The notes beneath the pieces are model-generated. The model worked only from the letters and a program-made list of their open reading frames with translations, was not told the origin of the DNA and did no database searches. A stretch of 9,959 nt of DNA from Lachnospiraceae bacterium (lineage in GTDB: Bacteria; Bacillota_A; Clostridia; Lachnospirales; Lachnospiraceae): positions 1 to 9,959 of the forward strand of contig JAGCAV010000091.1 in NCBI GenBank assembly GCA_017652545.1, given 5' to 3'. This document shows, in pieces, positions 1-7,134 of this stretch; the stretch's first letter is position 1, and each line of letters opens with the position of its first letter. Made by a program: the position numbers and the translations under genes.

Positions 1-461
1 AGCTGACAGGGCAGATGGGTGATGTCATGAAGGAATCCGCCAGGATCGCCATCACTTACGTCAGATCGATCGGGGAAAAATACGGGATCGAAGACAACTA
101 TTTCCGGGAACACGATCTTCACATCCATATTCCGGAGGGGGCGGTGCCAAAAGACGGTCCGTCAGCCGGCATTACCATGGCGACCGCGATCCTGTCCGCC
201 GCAGCCGGTATTCCGGTGCGCTGTGACGTTGCCATGACCGGAGAGGTAACACTTCGCGGGCGTGTGCTGCCCATCGGCGGTCTGAAGGAAAAACTGCTGG
301 CAGCTAAAAATGCCAGGATGAACAGTGTGGTCGTGCCTGAAGAGAACAGGAAGGACGTTGAAGAATTGTCGGATGAGATCACCGGCGGACTTGAGATCGT
401 GTACGCGAAGGAGATGGAGACTGTTCTGAAGACTGCATTCGGAAACGGGACATCATCCTGA
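1..461 (+). CDS. lon: ATP-dependent serine protease Lon, C-terminal part (5' end outside window)
   Basis: This is the proteolytic end of Lon, the cytoplasmic AAA+ protease that degrades misfolded and regulatory proteins. The reading frame is open from base 3, where it reads [13 protein letters not shown], a sequence typical of the start of the Lon protease domain. The catalytic serine sits in KDGPSAG (codon 162–164). The catalytic lysine follows 43 residues later in [10 protein letters not shown] (codon 291–293), the same Ser–Lys spacing as in E. coli Lon (S679/K722). The AAA+ ATPase and N-terminal domains lie upstream of the window, so the true start cannot be given. The gene ends with TGA at 459–461, 36 bases before engB. 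Lon followed by the EngB GTPase is a common order in Firmicutes. Nothing looks broken in the visible part. Confidence 0.97.
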   Translation, partial: LTGQMGDVMKESARIAITYVRSIGEKYGIEDNYFREHDLHIHIPEGAVPKDGPSAGITMATAILSAAAGIPVRCDVAMTGEVTLRGRVLPIGGLKEKLLAAKNARMNSVVVPEENRKDVEELSDEITGGLEIVYAKEMETVLKTAFGNGTSS

Positions 462-497
462 GAACGTCTTTCTGACTATAAGAAGGAAAACTTTTAC

Positions 498-1154
498 ATG
501 TTTACCATACGTGATGTACAACTTGAGACAGTGTGCGGCATCACAAGCACGCTGCCGGATAACGCGCTTTGCGAGATCGCGTTTGCGGGGAAATCAAATG
601 TCGGGAAATCTTCGCTTTTGAACGGCCTTGCAGGCCGGAAGAGTCTGGCCCGCACAAGCGCGCAGCCCGGAAAGACCCGTACGATCAACTACTATCGGGT
701 AGACGGATTTGTGAAAGCAGAGGGGACTGATGCGAAAACAGATGTCGGACTGTATCTGGTGGATCTGCCGGGATACGGGTATGCAAAAGCTTCAGAGGAG
801 ATCAGAGCCCAGTGGGGCAGGCTGATCGAGAAGTACCTGAAACAGTCCCGGCAGCTCAGACAGGTGTTCCTGCTTGTCGATATCCGCCATGAGCCGGGGC
901 CAAACGACAGGCAGATGTATGAATGGATCGTCTCACAGGGCTATGAACCCGTCATTATCGCGACCAAGCTTGACAAGATCAAACGTTCCCAGCTTTCAAA
1001 GCAGATGAGCCTGATCCGGAAAGGATTGGGAATGAAGCCGGGAGGCGTACTGATCCCGTTCTCTGCCGAGACGAAGCAGGGGCGGGAAGAGATATGGGAT
1101 AAGATCATCGAAGTTACGCAGACCGGAGTGTTGAAAGTGGAGAATGGAGAGTAA
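498..1154 (+). CDS. engB: Ribosome biogenesis GTP-binding protein EngB (YsxC/YihA)
   Basis: EngB is an essential TRAFAC-class GTPase that acts in late assembly of the large ribosomal subunit. All G motifs are readable in this 218-residue protein: the P-loop GKSNVGKSS (31–39), the switch I region around PGKTRT (57–62), G3 DLPGYG (89–94, the EngB signature), G4 TKLDK (157–161) and G5 SAE (190–192). The ATG at 498 follows an AGAAGGA ribosome binding site at 481–487. The family is usually near 195–200 residues. Most of the extra length here falls between G2 and G3, roughly residues 69–84 (DGFVKAEGTDAKTDVG), as an apparent 13-residue insertion compared with B. subtilis YsxC as I remember it. The gene lies between lon and valS, 48 bases before valS, and is probably co-transcribed with both. 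Confidence 0.97.
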   Translation: MFTIRDVQLETVCGITSTLPDNALCEIAFAGKSNVGKSSLLNGLAGRKSLARTSAQPGKTRTINYYRVDGFVKAEGTDAKTDVGLYLVDLPGYGYAKASEEIRAQWGRLIEKYLKQSRQLRQVFLLVDIRHEPGPNDRQMYEWIVSQGYEPVIIATKLDKIKRSQLSKQMSLIRKGLGMKPGGVLIPFSAETKQGREEIWDKIIEVTQTGVLKVENGE

Positions 1155-1202
1155 AGATCATCTGCCATTTTCTTTAACATATAAGTTGAAATCGGAGGAG
1201 TT

Positions 1203-3905
1203 ATGAAGAAGGAACTTGCCAAGACCTATGAACCTCAGGAGATGGAGGACAAGATCTATCAGCGCTGGCTTGATATGAAATATTTTCACGCCGAGGTTGA
1301 CAGAAGCCGTAAACCGTATACGATCGTCATGCCGCCGCCTAATGTCACCGGACAGCTGCATATGGGCCATGCCCTGGACAATACGCTGCAGGACATTCTG
1401 ATCAGATGGAAGCGGATGCAGGGCTTTTCGACGCTGTGGCAGCCCGGTACGGACCATGCCGCCATCGCGACCGAAGTGAAGGTCACCAATATGCTCAAGG
1501 ACAGGGGCATTGACAAGCACGAGATCGGCCGTGAAGCATTTCTGAAATATGCCTGGGAATGGAAGGAAGAGTACGGCAGCAGGATCGTTTCCCAGCTTCA
1601 TAAGCTCGGTTCGTCTGCCGACTGGGACAGAGAGCGCTTTACAATGGACGAAGGCTGTTCCGAGGCTGTCGAGGAAGTATTCTGCCGTCTGTATAAGAAA
1701 GGCTATATCTATAAGGGAAGCCGCATCATCAACTGGTGTCCGGTCTGCCAGACATCTCTGTCCGATGCCGAGGTGGAGCATGAAGACCAGAACGGCTTTT
1801 TCTGGCACATCAACTATCCGATCGTCGGAGAAGAAGGCCGGTTCGTGGAGATCGCGACCACGCGTCCTGAGACCATGCTCGGCGATACGGCTGTGGCAGT
1901 CAATCCTGAGGATGAAAGATACCAGGATCTGGTCGGAAAGATGCTTGAGCTGCCTCTGACCGGACGCACGATCCCGGTGATTGCCGACGATTATGTGGAT
2001 AAGGAATTCGGAACCGGCTGTGTGAAGATCACGCCGGCACATGATCCGAATGACTTTGAGGTTGGCAAGCGGCATAATCTCGAAGAGATCAATATTCTGA
2101 ACGATGACGCGACCATCAATGAAGCCGGCGGCAGATATGCCGGTATGGATCGCTATGAGGCCAGAAAACAGATCGTCAGGGATCTGGAGGAACTGGGCCT
2201 TCTTGTCAAAGTGGTCCCCCACGCACACGCTGTCGGAACCCATGACCGCTGCCACACGACTGTGGAACCCATGATCAAACCGCAGTGGTTCGTGCGCATG
2301 AAGGAAATGGCGGACGCGGCATTACAGGTCGTCAAAACAGATGATCTGAACTTTGTGCCCGACCGCTTTGAAAAGACCTACAATCACTGGCTTGAGACGA
2401 TCAGGGACTGGTGTATTTCCAGACAGCTCTGGTGGGGACACAGAATTCCGGCCTATACCTGTGATGAATGCGGTGAGATGATCGTACAAAAGGGCGGAGC
2501 ACCGGAAACCTGTCCGAAGTGCGGCGGAACGCATTTTTCACAGGACGAGGATTCTCTGGATACCTGGTTCTCTTCAGCGCTCTGGCCGTTCTCAACGCTT
2601 GGCTGGCCTCACGAGACGGAAGAACTGGATTATTTCTTCCCCACCAGCGTGCTTGTGACGGGTTATGATATCATCTTCTTCTGGGTGATCCGAATGGTCT
2701 TCTCATCCCTTGAGCAGACAGGGAAATCTCCGTTCAGGGATGTGCTGATCCACGGGCTTGTCAGGGATTCCCTGGGTCGGAAGATGAGCAAGTCCCTCGG
2801 CAATGGCATTGATCCGCTTGAGATCATTGAGAAGTACGGAGCGGATGCACTGAGACTGACACTGGTCACAGGCAACGCACCCGGCAACGATATGCGTTTC
2901 TATCAGGAGCGTGTGGAAAACTCCCGCAACTTTGCCAACAAGGTCTGGAACGCTTCCCGTTTCATCATGATGAATCTGGAGAAGGCCGCTGTTCCCGAAA
3001 CGATCGACCTGCATGATCTGACTGATGCGGATAAGTGGATCCTATCCAAGGTGAATGCGCTGGCTAAAGAAGTCACCGATAACATGGATAAGTATGAACT
3101 GGGCATTGCCGTTCAGAAGGTCTATGATTTTATCTGGGAAGAATTCTGCGACTGGTATATCGAGATGGTCAAACCTCGTCTGAACAGCGAGGATGATGCT
3201 ACCAAATCGGCAGCACTGTGGACACTTCGGACCGTTCTTCTGAATGCGCTGAAACTGCTGCATCCCTTTATGCCGTTCCTGACGGAACAGATCTATCTGA
3301 CCCTGTATGATCCCGCGCAGCCTGCGCCGGGAGAAAAGGAAGTGAACGGCCGGAAAGAGATGGCCAGTTCCATCATGATCTCATCCTGGCCCGTTTACAG
3401 ACAGGAGTGGGATTTCTCCGAGTCGGAATCATTTGTGGAGACCATAAAGAATGCTGTCCGCGAGATCCGCAATGTGCGCACCGGCATGGATGTGCCGCCG
3501 TCCAGAAAGGCACATGTGTACGTTGTCAGTGAGAATGAGAAGGTGCGTTCCATCTTTGAAAAGGGCAGGATCTTCTTTGCGACACTCGGACGCGCCAGTG
3601 AGGTAACCATTCAGTCTGATAAGAGCGGGATCGCTGATGATGCCGTCGCAGCCATTATCCATGATGCGGCGATCTACATTCCGCTTGACGAGCTGGTGGA
3701 TGTGGCCAGGGAAGTGGAAAGGCTGGAAGGTGAAAAAGCAAGACTCGAGAAGGAACTGGCACGTTCCCACGGCATGCTTGGAAACGAGAAATTTGTCAGC
3801 CGCGCTCCGGCCGCCAAGATCGAGGAAGAAAAGGCGAAGCTGGCTAAATATGAGCAGCTGATGGCACAGGTAAAAGAAAGACTCTCGCAGCTGGTCAGAT
3901 CATGA
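1203..3905 (+). CDS. valS: Valyl-tRNA synthetase
   Basis: This class I aminoacyl-tRNA synthetase charges tRNA-Val in the cytoplasm and edits misactivated threonine. The 900-residue length is normal for the family. The HIGH motif appears as HMGH (53–56) after PPPNVTGQL, and KMSKS is at 527–531 (GRKMSKSLGNG). The CP1 editing domain contains TTRPETMLGDTA. Two cysteine sets are visible: CPVC (179–182), and C420-x2-C423-x13-C437-x2-C440, which looks like a zinc ribbon. The last ~65 residues are charged and heptad-like (EVERLEGEKARLEKEL onward), matching the ValS C-terminal coiled-coil arm that contacts tRNA. The ATG at 1203 follows a strong CGGAGGAG site at 1193–1200. Many Firmicute valS genes have a T-box leader, but the 48-base gap here is too short for one, so expression probably depends on the upstream operon. 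Confidence 0.98.
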   Translation: MKKELAKTYEPQEMEDKIYQRWLDMKYFHAEVDRSRKPYTIVMPPPNVTGQLHMGHALDNTLQDILIRWKRMQGFSTLWQPGTDHAAIATEVKVTNMLKDRGIDKHEIGREAFLKYAWEWKEEYGSRIVSQLHKLGSSADWDRERFTMDEGCSEAVEEVFCRLYKKGYIYKGSRIINWCPVCQTSLSDAEVEHEDQNGFFWHINYPIVGEEGRFVEIATTRPETMLGDTAVAVNPEDERYQDLVGKMLELPLTGRTIPVIADDYVDKEFGTGCVKITPAHDPNDFEVGKRHNLEEINILNDDATINEAGGRYAGMDRYEARKQIVRDLEELGLLVKVVPHAHAVGTHDRCHTTVEPMIKPQWFVRMKEMADAALQVVKTDDLNFVPDRFEKTYNHWLETIRDWCISRQLWWGHRIPAYTCDECGEMIVQKGGAPETCPKCGGTHFSQDEDSLDTWFSSALWPFSTLGWPHETEELDYFFPTSVLVTGYDIIFFWVIRMVFSSLEQTGKSPFRDVLIHGLVRDSLGRKMSKSLGNGIDPLEIIEKYGADALRLTLVTGNAPGNDMRFYQERVENSRNFANKVWNASRFIMMNLEKAAVPETIDLHDLTDADKWILSKVNALAKEVTDNMDKYELGIAVQKVYDFIWEEFCDWYIEMVKPRLNSEDDATKSAALWTLRTVLLNALKLLHPFMPFLTEQIYLTLYDPAQPAPGEKEVNGRKEMASSIMISSWPVYRQEWDFSESESFVETIKNAVREIRNVRTGMDVPPSRKAHVYVVSENEKVRSIFEKGRIFFATLGRASEVTIQSDKSGIADDAVAAIIHDAAIYIPLDELVDVAREVERLEGEKARLEKELARSHGMLGNEKFVSRAPAAKIEEEKAKLAKYEQLMAQVKERLSQLVRS

Positions 3906-3939
3906 CCGGTTTCCCGGGAGGACGATGTTTCAGGATGAT

Positions 3940-3968
3940 AAGGAGCCATTTTCCAATGGCTCCTTTTG
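3940..3968 (+). terminator. Rho-independent terminator after valS
   Basis: A perfect 11-bp stem, AAGGAGCCATT (3940–3950) with AATGGCTCCTT (3955–3965), closes a TTCC loop. A short T stretch (3964–3967) overlaps the foot of the stem. It lies 35 bases after the valS stop and fits an intrinsic terminator ending the lon–engB–valS transcription unit. The T tract is short, so termination may be incomplete. Confidence 0.88.
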
Positions 3969-3978
3969 TAGTGGACTG

Positions 3979-4005
3979 AACGCCCGGCGTTAATGATCAG
4001 ATCAT
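3979..4005. promoter_or_regulatory. Two short inverted repeats upstream of the putative promoter
   Basis: AACGC-CCG-GCGTT (3979–3991) and ATGATC-A-GATCAT (3993–4005) sit side by side, and the second ends 8 bases before the candidate -35 box. Such dyads could bind a repressor or activator. Short palindromes also occur by chance, so the call is weak. Confidence 0.25.
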
Positions 4006-4013
4006 GATAGAAC

Positions 4014-4042
4014 TTGTGGAAAGATTAATAAAGCGGTAAAAT
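4014..4042 (+). promoter_or_regulatory. Putative sigma-A promoter for the YgjV/GNAT-like gene
   Basis: TTGTGG (4014–4019) is followed after exactly 17 bases by TAAAAT (4037–4042). The -10 hexamer matches the consensus at five of six positions and the -35 only at TTG. It lies just after the valS terminator and 36 bases before the next ATG, where a promoter is expected. This is a pattern match only. Confidence 0.55.
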
Positions 4043-4078
4043 GAAAAAATATAAGGAAAATGAACGGGAGGTAAGAAT

Positions 4079-4696
4079 ATGAATGGAAAAGTTCTGATCG
4101 AGGCTTTTGGTTATCTTGGCTCTGCGCTTGTTGTCGTTTCAATGCTGATGAGCTCCGTGGTGCGCCTTCGCGTGATCAACCTGACCGGAAGTCTGATCTT
4201 CGCAATTTATGCGCTTATCATAAAATCGTATCCCACGGCGCTGATGAATGTTTTCCTCGTCAGTATCAATATTTATCACCTGATGCGTCTGCGTGATACA
4301 GGAAGACATTACGATCTGTTCGAGGACAATGCCGGCGACGGATACCTGAACTATCTTGCCCAGTATTATAGAGACGATATTGTAAAGTATTTTCCGGATT
4401 TTTCAACCTCTCTTCTTAAAGAGGCAGGAACCAGGATTTTTATTGTATGCTGTGATCATGAGGTGGCCGGCGTCCTGGCCGGCAGGCAGAATAAGGATGA
4501 ACTCGAGGCAGTGCTGGACTACTCAACACCCGTCTACCGGGACTGTTCTGTAGGAGCCTATCTGTTTGAAAAGCTGCCGGGACTTGGAATCAGGAAGATC
4601 CTGTATAGCGGCGGCAATCAGGAACACATCAGATATGTTGAAAAAATGGGATTTCAGAAAACCGGTGAAAACACATATGTGAAGAATTTGAAATAG
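4079..4696 (+). CDS. Small membrane protein: YgjV-like N-terminus with GNAT-like C-terminal domain
   Basis: This 205-residue protein has two parts. Residues 1–71 hold three hydrophobic segments (about 5–26, 32–49 and 52–71) with polar or glycine breaks. Phrases such as GYLGSALVVVSML, GSLIFAIYALIIKSYPTALMN and SINIYHL resemble the YgjV family of bacterial inner-membrane proteins. The remaining ~130 residues are soluble. They carry features of a GNAT acetyltransferase fold: a strand near FIVCCDHEVAGVLAGR, and a C-terminal EKMGFQKTGENTYVK, like the last conserved GNAT motif. The glycine-rich acyl-CoA loop (Q/R-x-x-G-x-G/A) is not clearly present; the nearest match is LPGLGIRKIL. Catalysis is therefore uncertain. 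GGGAGGT (4066–4072) positions the ATG at 4079. The reductase gene starts 40 bases downstream, and co-transcription is likely. The family assignment is by pattern recognition and the function is unknown. Confidence 0.8.
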   Translation: MNGKVLIEAFGYLGSALVVVSMLMSSVVRLRVINLTGSLIFAIYALIIKSYPTALMNVFLVSINIYHLMRLRDTGRHYDLFEDNAGDGYLNYLAQYYRDDIVKYFPDFSTSLLKEAGTRIFIVCCDHEVAGVLAGRQNKDELEAVLDYSTPVYRDCSVGAYLFEKLPGLGIRKILYSGGNQEHIRYVEKMGFQKTGENTYVKNLK

Positions 4697-4723
4697 AGGT
4701 AACAGAACGCGCGAATGATGTAT

Positions 4724-4730
4724 GGAGGTG
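4724..4730 (+). promoter_or_regulatory. Ribosome binding site that sets the aldo/keto reductase start
   Basis: GGAGGTG lies six bases before the ATG at 4737. An in-frame ATG at 4722 overlaps this site and has no Shine–Dalgarno of its own, so 4737 is preferred. A second ATG directly follows at 4740. Confidence 0.75.
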
Positions 4731-4736
4731 CGGATT

Positions 4737-5930
4737 ATGATGACCGGTACATTTAAGGACCTGACACTTTCCCGGCTTGGATTCGGGACAATGAGACTTC
4801 CGCTGCTGGATAACGACCCATCGCATATTGATGTTGAGCAGGTCGACCGCATGGTGGATTACTGTATGGAACACGGGATCAATTATTTCGACACGGCATA
4901 TCCCTATCACAGCGGGATGTCTGAGACCGTGATCGGGAAATCGCTGTCGAGATATCCGAGGGACCGGTATTATCTGGCATCAAAATATCCGGGACATCAG
5001 ATTTTCAGCCAGTATGATCCGGCAGAGGTTTTTGAGGAACAGCTGGAAAAATGCGGTGTTTCCTGTTTTGACTTCTATCTGCTGCACAATGTGTATGAAC
5101 ATTCTTTTGCCACTTATGTTGATAAGCGCTGGGGGATCCTGGACTACTTCCTGGAGCAGAAGCGTCTGGGACGGATCCGACACCTGGGTTTTTCCACGCA
5201 TGCGGAAGTGGACTTCCTGAAGGAGATCCTTGACCGGATCGGAGAACATATGGAATTCTGCCAGATCCAGCTCAACTATCTGGACTGGATCCTTCAGAAA
5301 GGCGCTGAAAAGGTTGCCCTTCTTGAGGAAAGAGGCATTCCTGTCTGGGTCATGGAGCCTGTACGGGGCGGCAAGCTGGCATCGCTTCCCGAAAAGGACA
5401 GCCGGAGGCTGCATGAATTTCGCCCAGACGAGAGCGACGTGGCCTGGGCATTCCGGTTCCTTCAGGACATCCCGAATGTTACGATGATCCTTAGCGGCAT
5501 GTCGAGCATGGACCAGATGGTCCAGAATGTCAAAACGTTTGAAGAGCCTGAGCCGCTTACGGAAGATGAGCGGAGCGCGCTTCTTGAGGTGGCGGAGGGG
5601 ATGAAGGATTCAGTCCCCTGCACCGGATGCCGGTATTGCTGTGAGGGATGCCCGCAAAAGCTCGACATCCCGATGCTGATATCGAACTATAATGAAATCC
5701 GCGTCTCACCGAATCTGAACGCCGGCATGCGAATCGAGGGACTGCCGGAGGAGAAAAAGCCTTCCGCGTGCATCGGCTGCCGCAAGTGCACAAAGGTTTG
5801 TCCGCAGAACATCGACATTCCGCATGTCATGGAAGACCTTGCAGAAAAGCTGAAGGAGATTCCGAGCTGGAGAGAGCTGTCGCGTCAGAGAGAAGAGATC
5901 GCACTTAAAAACAGGAAAAACAGAGGCTGA
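4737..5930 (+). CDS. Aldo/keto reductase with C-terminal 2x[4Fe-4S] ferredoxin-like domain
   Basis: This 397-residue cytoplasmic oxidoreductase (start at 4737) has an N-terminal aldo/keto reductase barrel, about residues 6–275. It opens with LSRLGFGTMRLP and carries a catalytic tetrad read as D52 (FDTAYPYHSG), Y57, K83 (ASKYPG) and H117 (YLLHNV). The C-terminal ~110 residues add two ferredoxin cysteine motifs: C295-x2-C298-x2-C301-x3-C305-P and C345-x2-C348-x2-C351-x3-C355-P. This AKR plus dicluster architecture is common in anaerobic Clostridia. The physiological substrate is generally unknown, and whether electrons pass between NAD(P)H, the clusters and the substrate is inference. The gene follows the YgjV/GNAT-like gene by 40 bases. 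I see no convincing terminator behind it; only a weak CAGAG-N5-CTCTG dyad lies at 5938–5952. Confidence 0.93.
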   Translation: MMTGTFKDLTLSRLGFGTMRLPLLDNDPSHIDVEQVDRMVDYCMEHGINYFDTAYPYHSGMSETVIGKSLSRYPRDRYYLASKYPGHQIFSQYDPAEVFEEQLEKCGVSCFDFYLLHNVYEHSFATYVDKRWGILDYFLEQKRLGRIRHLGFSTHAEVDFLKEILDRIGEHMEFCQIQLNYLDWILQKGAEKVALLEERGIPVWVMEPVRGGKLASLPEKDSRRLHEFRPDESDVAWAFRFLQDIPNVTMILSGMSSMDQMVQNVKTFEEPEPLTEDERSALLEVAEGMKDSVPCTGCRYCCEGCPQKLDIPMLISNYNEIRVSPNLNAGMRIEGLPEEKKPSACIGCRKCTKVCPQNIDIPHVMEDLAEKLKEIPSWRELSRQREEIALKNRKNRG

Positions 5931-6085
5931 CCGCATGCAGAGTTACCCTCTGAAAGTGAAAGAAATGTTAATTGTCATATAAGATGTGAATTGCAAACTG
6001 CACAGATTATTTAGTAATCTCTCCTTACATAGTGACAAAGATCCGATTAAAGATCTTCAGTTTCAATTGTAAGGAGGGTTTTTCT
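5931..6085 (+). promoter_or_regulatory. Intergenic regulatory region before the TRAP operon
   Basis: This 155-base, comparatively AT-rich gap precedes the binding-protein gene and should hold the operon promoter. Two inverted repeats stand out: AGATTA-N5-TAATCT (6004–6020) and AAGATC-N8-GATCTT (6038–6057). A possible -10 element, TATAAG, is at 5978–5983, but no good -35 lies 17 bases before it. TTGCAA at 5991–5996 could be a -35, but it has no clear partner. The dyads could be operators, or secondary structure in the leader. No riboswitch that I recognise is present. Confidence 0.4.
6071..6078 (+). promoter_or_regulatory. Ribosome binding site that sets the dctP start
   Basis: AAGGAGGG ends seven bases before the ATG at 6086. 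The frame is also open upstream from a GTG at 6032, but the protein from 6086 begins directly with a signal peptide (MFKK then hydrophobic residues). The downstream start is therefore clearly the better choice. Confidence 0.88.
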
Positions 6086-7078
6086 ATGTTTAAGAAAGTC
6101 TTTGCTGCAATCGTGAGTGCCTGCACCATCAGTGCAATGCTTGCGGCACCTGCCGCTGCTGCCGAAACACTGACGCTGGCATCCACCCTGTCGGATACGA
6201 CCTCAGTCATCAGTGTATCCAGGGAAATGGCCGATCAGGTCAGAGAGGCAACTGATGGAGAGATCGACATTCAGGTGTTCCCGGACAGTACGCTGGGCAG
6301 CCAGGATGATTTCCTGGAAGGTGTTCAGATGGGAACCGTTGATATGTGCATCATCGCTGCCGGCGCTCTGGAAGATTACTATGATCAGTATGCCGTATAC
6401 AGCGTACCTTTCCTGTTCAACAGCACACAGGCTGCCTATGATTTCTTTATGTCAGAAGATGGGCAGGCGATCAACGACGCTTTCCGTGAGCAGACAGGCA
6501 TGAGAGTGATCGGCCTCTTCAACGAAGGCTTCCGTCAGGTATGGTCAAAGGCTCCGATCTACGAACTGGCAGATTTCAAGGGCATGAAGCTTCGTGTACC
6601 GGATGTCACGCTTTATATCAACATGTTCACAGAGCTCGGTTCCCAGGCGACTGTTGTTCCGTATGGCGATCTTTATACCGGACTGCAGACAGGCCTTGTG
6701 GAAGGCATGGAGCTGCCCATTGCTTCTGTCTATGGAAGCTCGACTTATGAACAGGTGAAGTACTGCACGCTTACAAATCATATCGGTGGTGCCATGTGCC
6801 TGCTGGTGAACGAGGGCAAGTGGGAAGGCCTGACAGAAGAACAGCAGAACGCCATTCTTCAGTATGCGGATGAGGCCAGTGAAAAGGACCGTGCAAATCT
6901 GAAGGATATGGAAGATGAGGAGGTCGTCGAGATCGAAGAGAGCGGCGTGGAATTCATCGAGTTGACTCAGGAAGCCAGAGATGAGATCGTTGAAGCGATG
7001 GGTGCCGTCATTGACAGCCTGTACGGAGACAAACTGGATCCTGCCATGCTTGAGAGAGCAAGGGAGTTCAGCAAATAA
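6086..7078 (+). CDS. dctP: TRAP transporter substrate-binding protein, DctP family
   Basis: This is the extracytoplasmic solute receptor of a tripartite ATP-independent periplasmic (TRAP) transporter. It captures an organic anion and delivers it to the DctQ/DctM membrane pair. The 330-residue preprotein starts with KK, a hydrophobic core, and an alanine-rich end with likely signal peptidase I cleavage near A26 (AAAA|ETL). The hallmark region is present: FKGMKLRVPD with R170, the arginine that usually binds the substrate carboxylate in this family. It is followed by GSQATVVPYGDLYTGLQTG and VEGMELP, the family's typical stretch. A long helix and acidic patch (MEDEEVVEIEE) lie near the C-terminus. 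A VSAC string at residues 10–13 resembles a lipobox but is followed by more hydrophobic sequence. The substrate cannot be read from sequence alone; the symbol reflects family membership, not proven C4-dicarboxylate transport. Confidence 0.95.
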   Translation: MFKKVFAAIVSACTISAMLAAPAAAAETLTLASTLSDTTSVISVSREMADQVREATDGEIDIQVFPDSTLGSQDDFLEGVQMGTVDMCIIAAGALEDYYDQYAVYSVPFLFNSTQAAYDFFMSEDGQAINDAFREQTGMRVIGLFNEGFRQVWSKAPIYELADFKGMKLRVPDVTLYINMFTELGSQATVVPYGDLYTGLQTGLVEGMELPIASVYGSSTYEQVKYCTLTNHIGGAMCLLVNEGKWEGLTEEQQNAILQYADEASEKDRANLKDMEDEEVVEIEESGVEFIELTQEARDEIVEAMGAVIDSLYGDKLDPAMLERAREFSK

Positions 7079-7098
7079 GACAGCTGCAGAAAAGAAGA

Positions 7099-7120
7099 GC
7101 CGGGTCTGACATCCGGTTTT
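7099..7120 (+). terminator. Weak terminator-like hairpin between dctP and dctQ
   Basis: CCGGGT (7100–7105) pairs with ATCCGG (7111–7116), with one G·U pair, around a five-base loop, and is followed by TTTT (7117–7120). It may act as a partial terminator after the binding-protein gene and so lower expression of the membrane subunits. The stem is short, so I hold this loosely. Confidence 0.35.
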
Positions 7121-7134
7121 AGAAAGTTAACAGA

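Noticed and set aside
1155..1202. Possible T-box leader for valS
   Set aside because: Only 48 bases separate engB and valS, which is too short for a T-box. No T-box sequence or antiterminator is seen there.
1158..2255. A 365-codon open frame on the minus strand inside valS
   Set aside because: It lies fully antisense to the well-supported valS coding region, has no recognisable domain, and reads as a reverse-frame shadow of GC-biased codons.
5938..5952. CAGAG-N5-CTCTG as a terminator after the reductase
   Set aside because: The stem has five pairs and no T run, so it is too weak to call.
6032..6085. Upstream GTG start for the binding protein
   Set aside because: It has no ribosome binding site and would put 18 extra residues before a signal peptide. 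The ATG at 6086 has a strong AAGGAGGG site.
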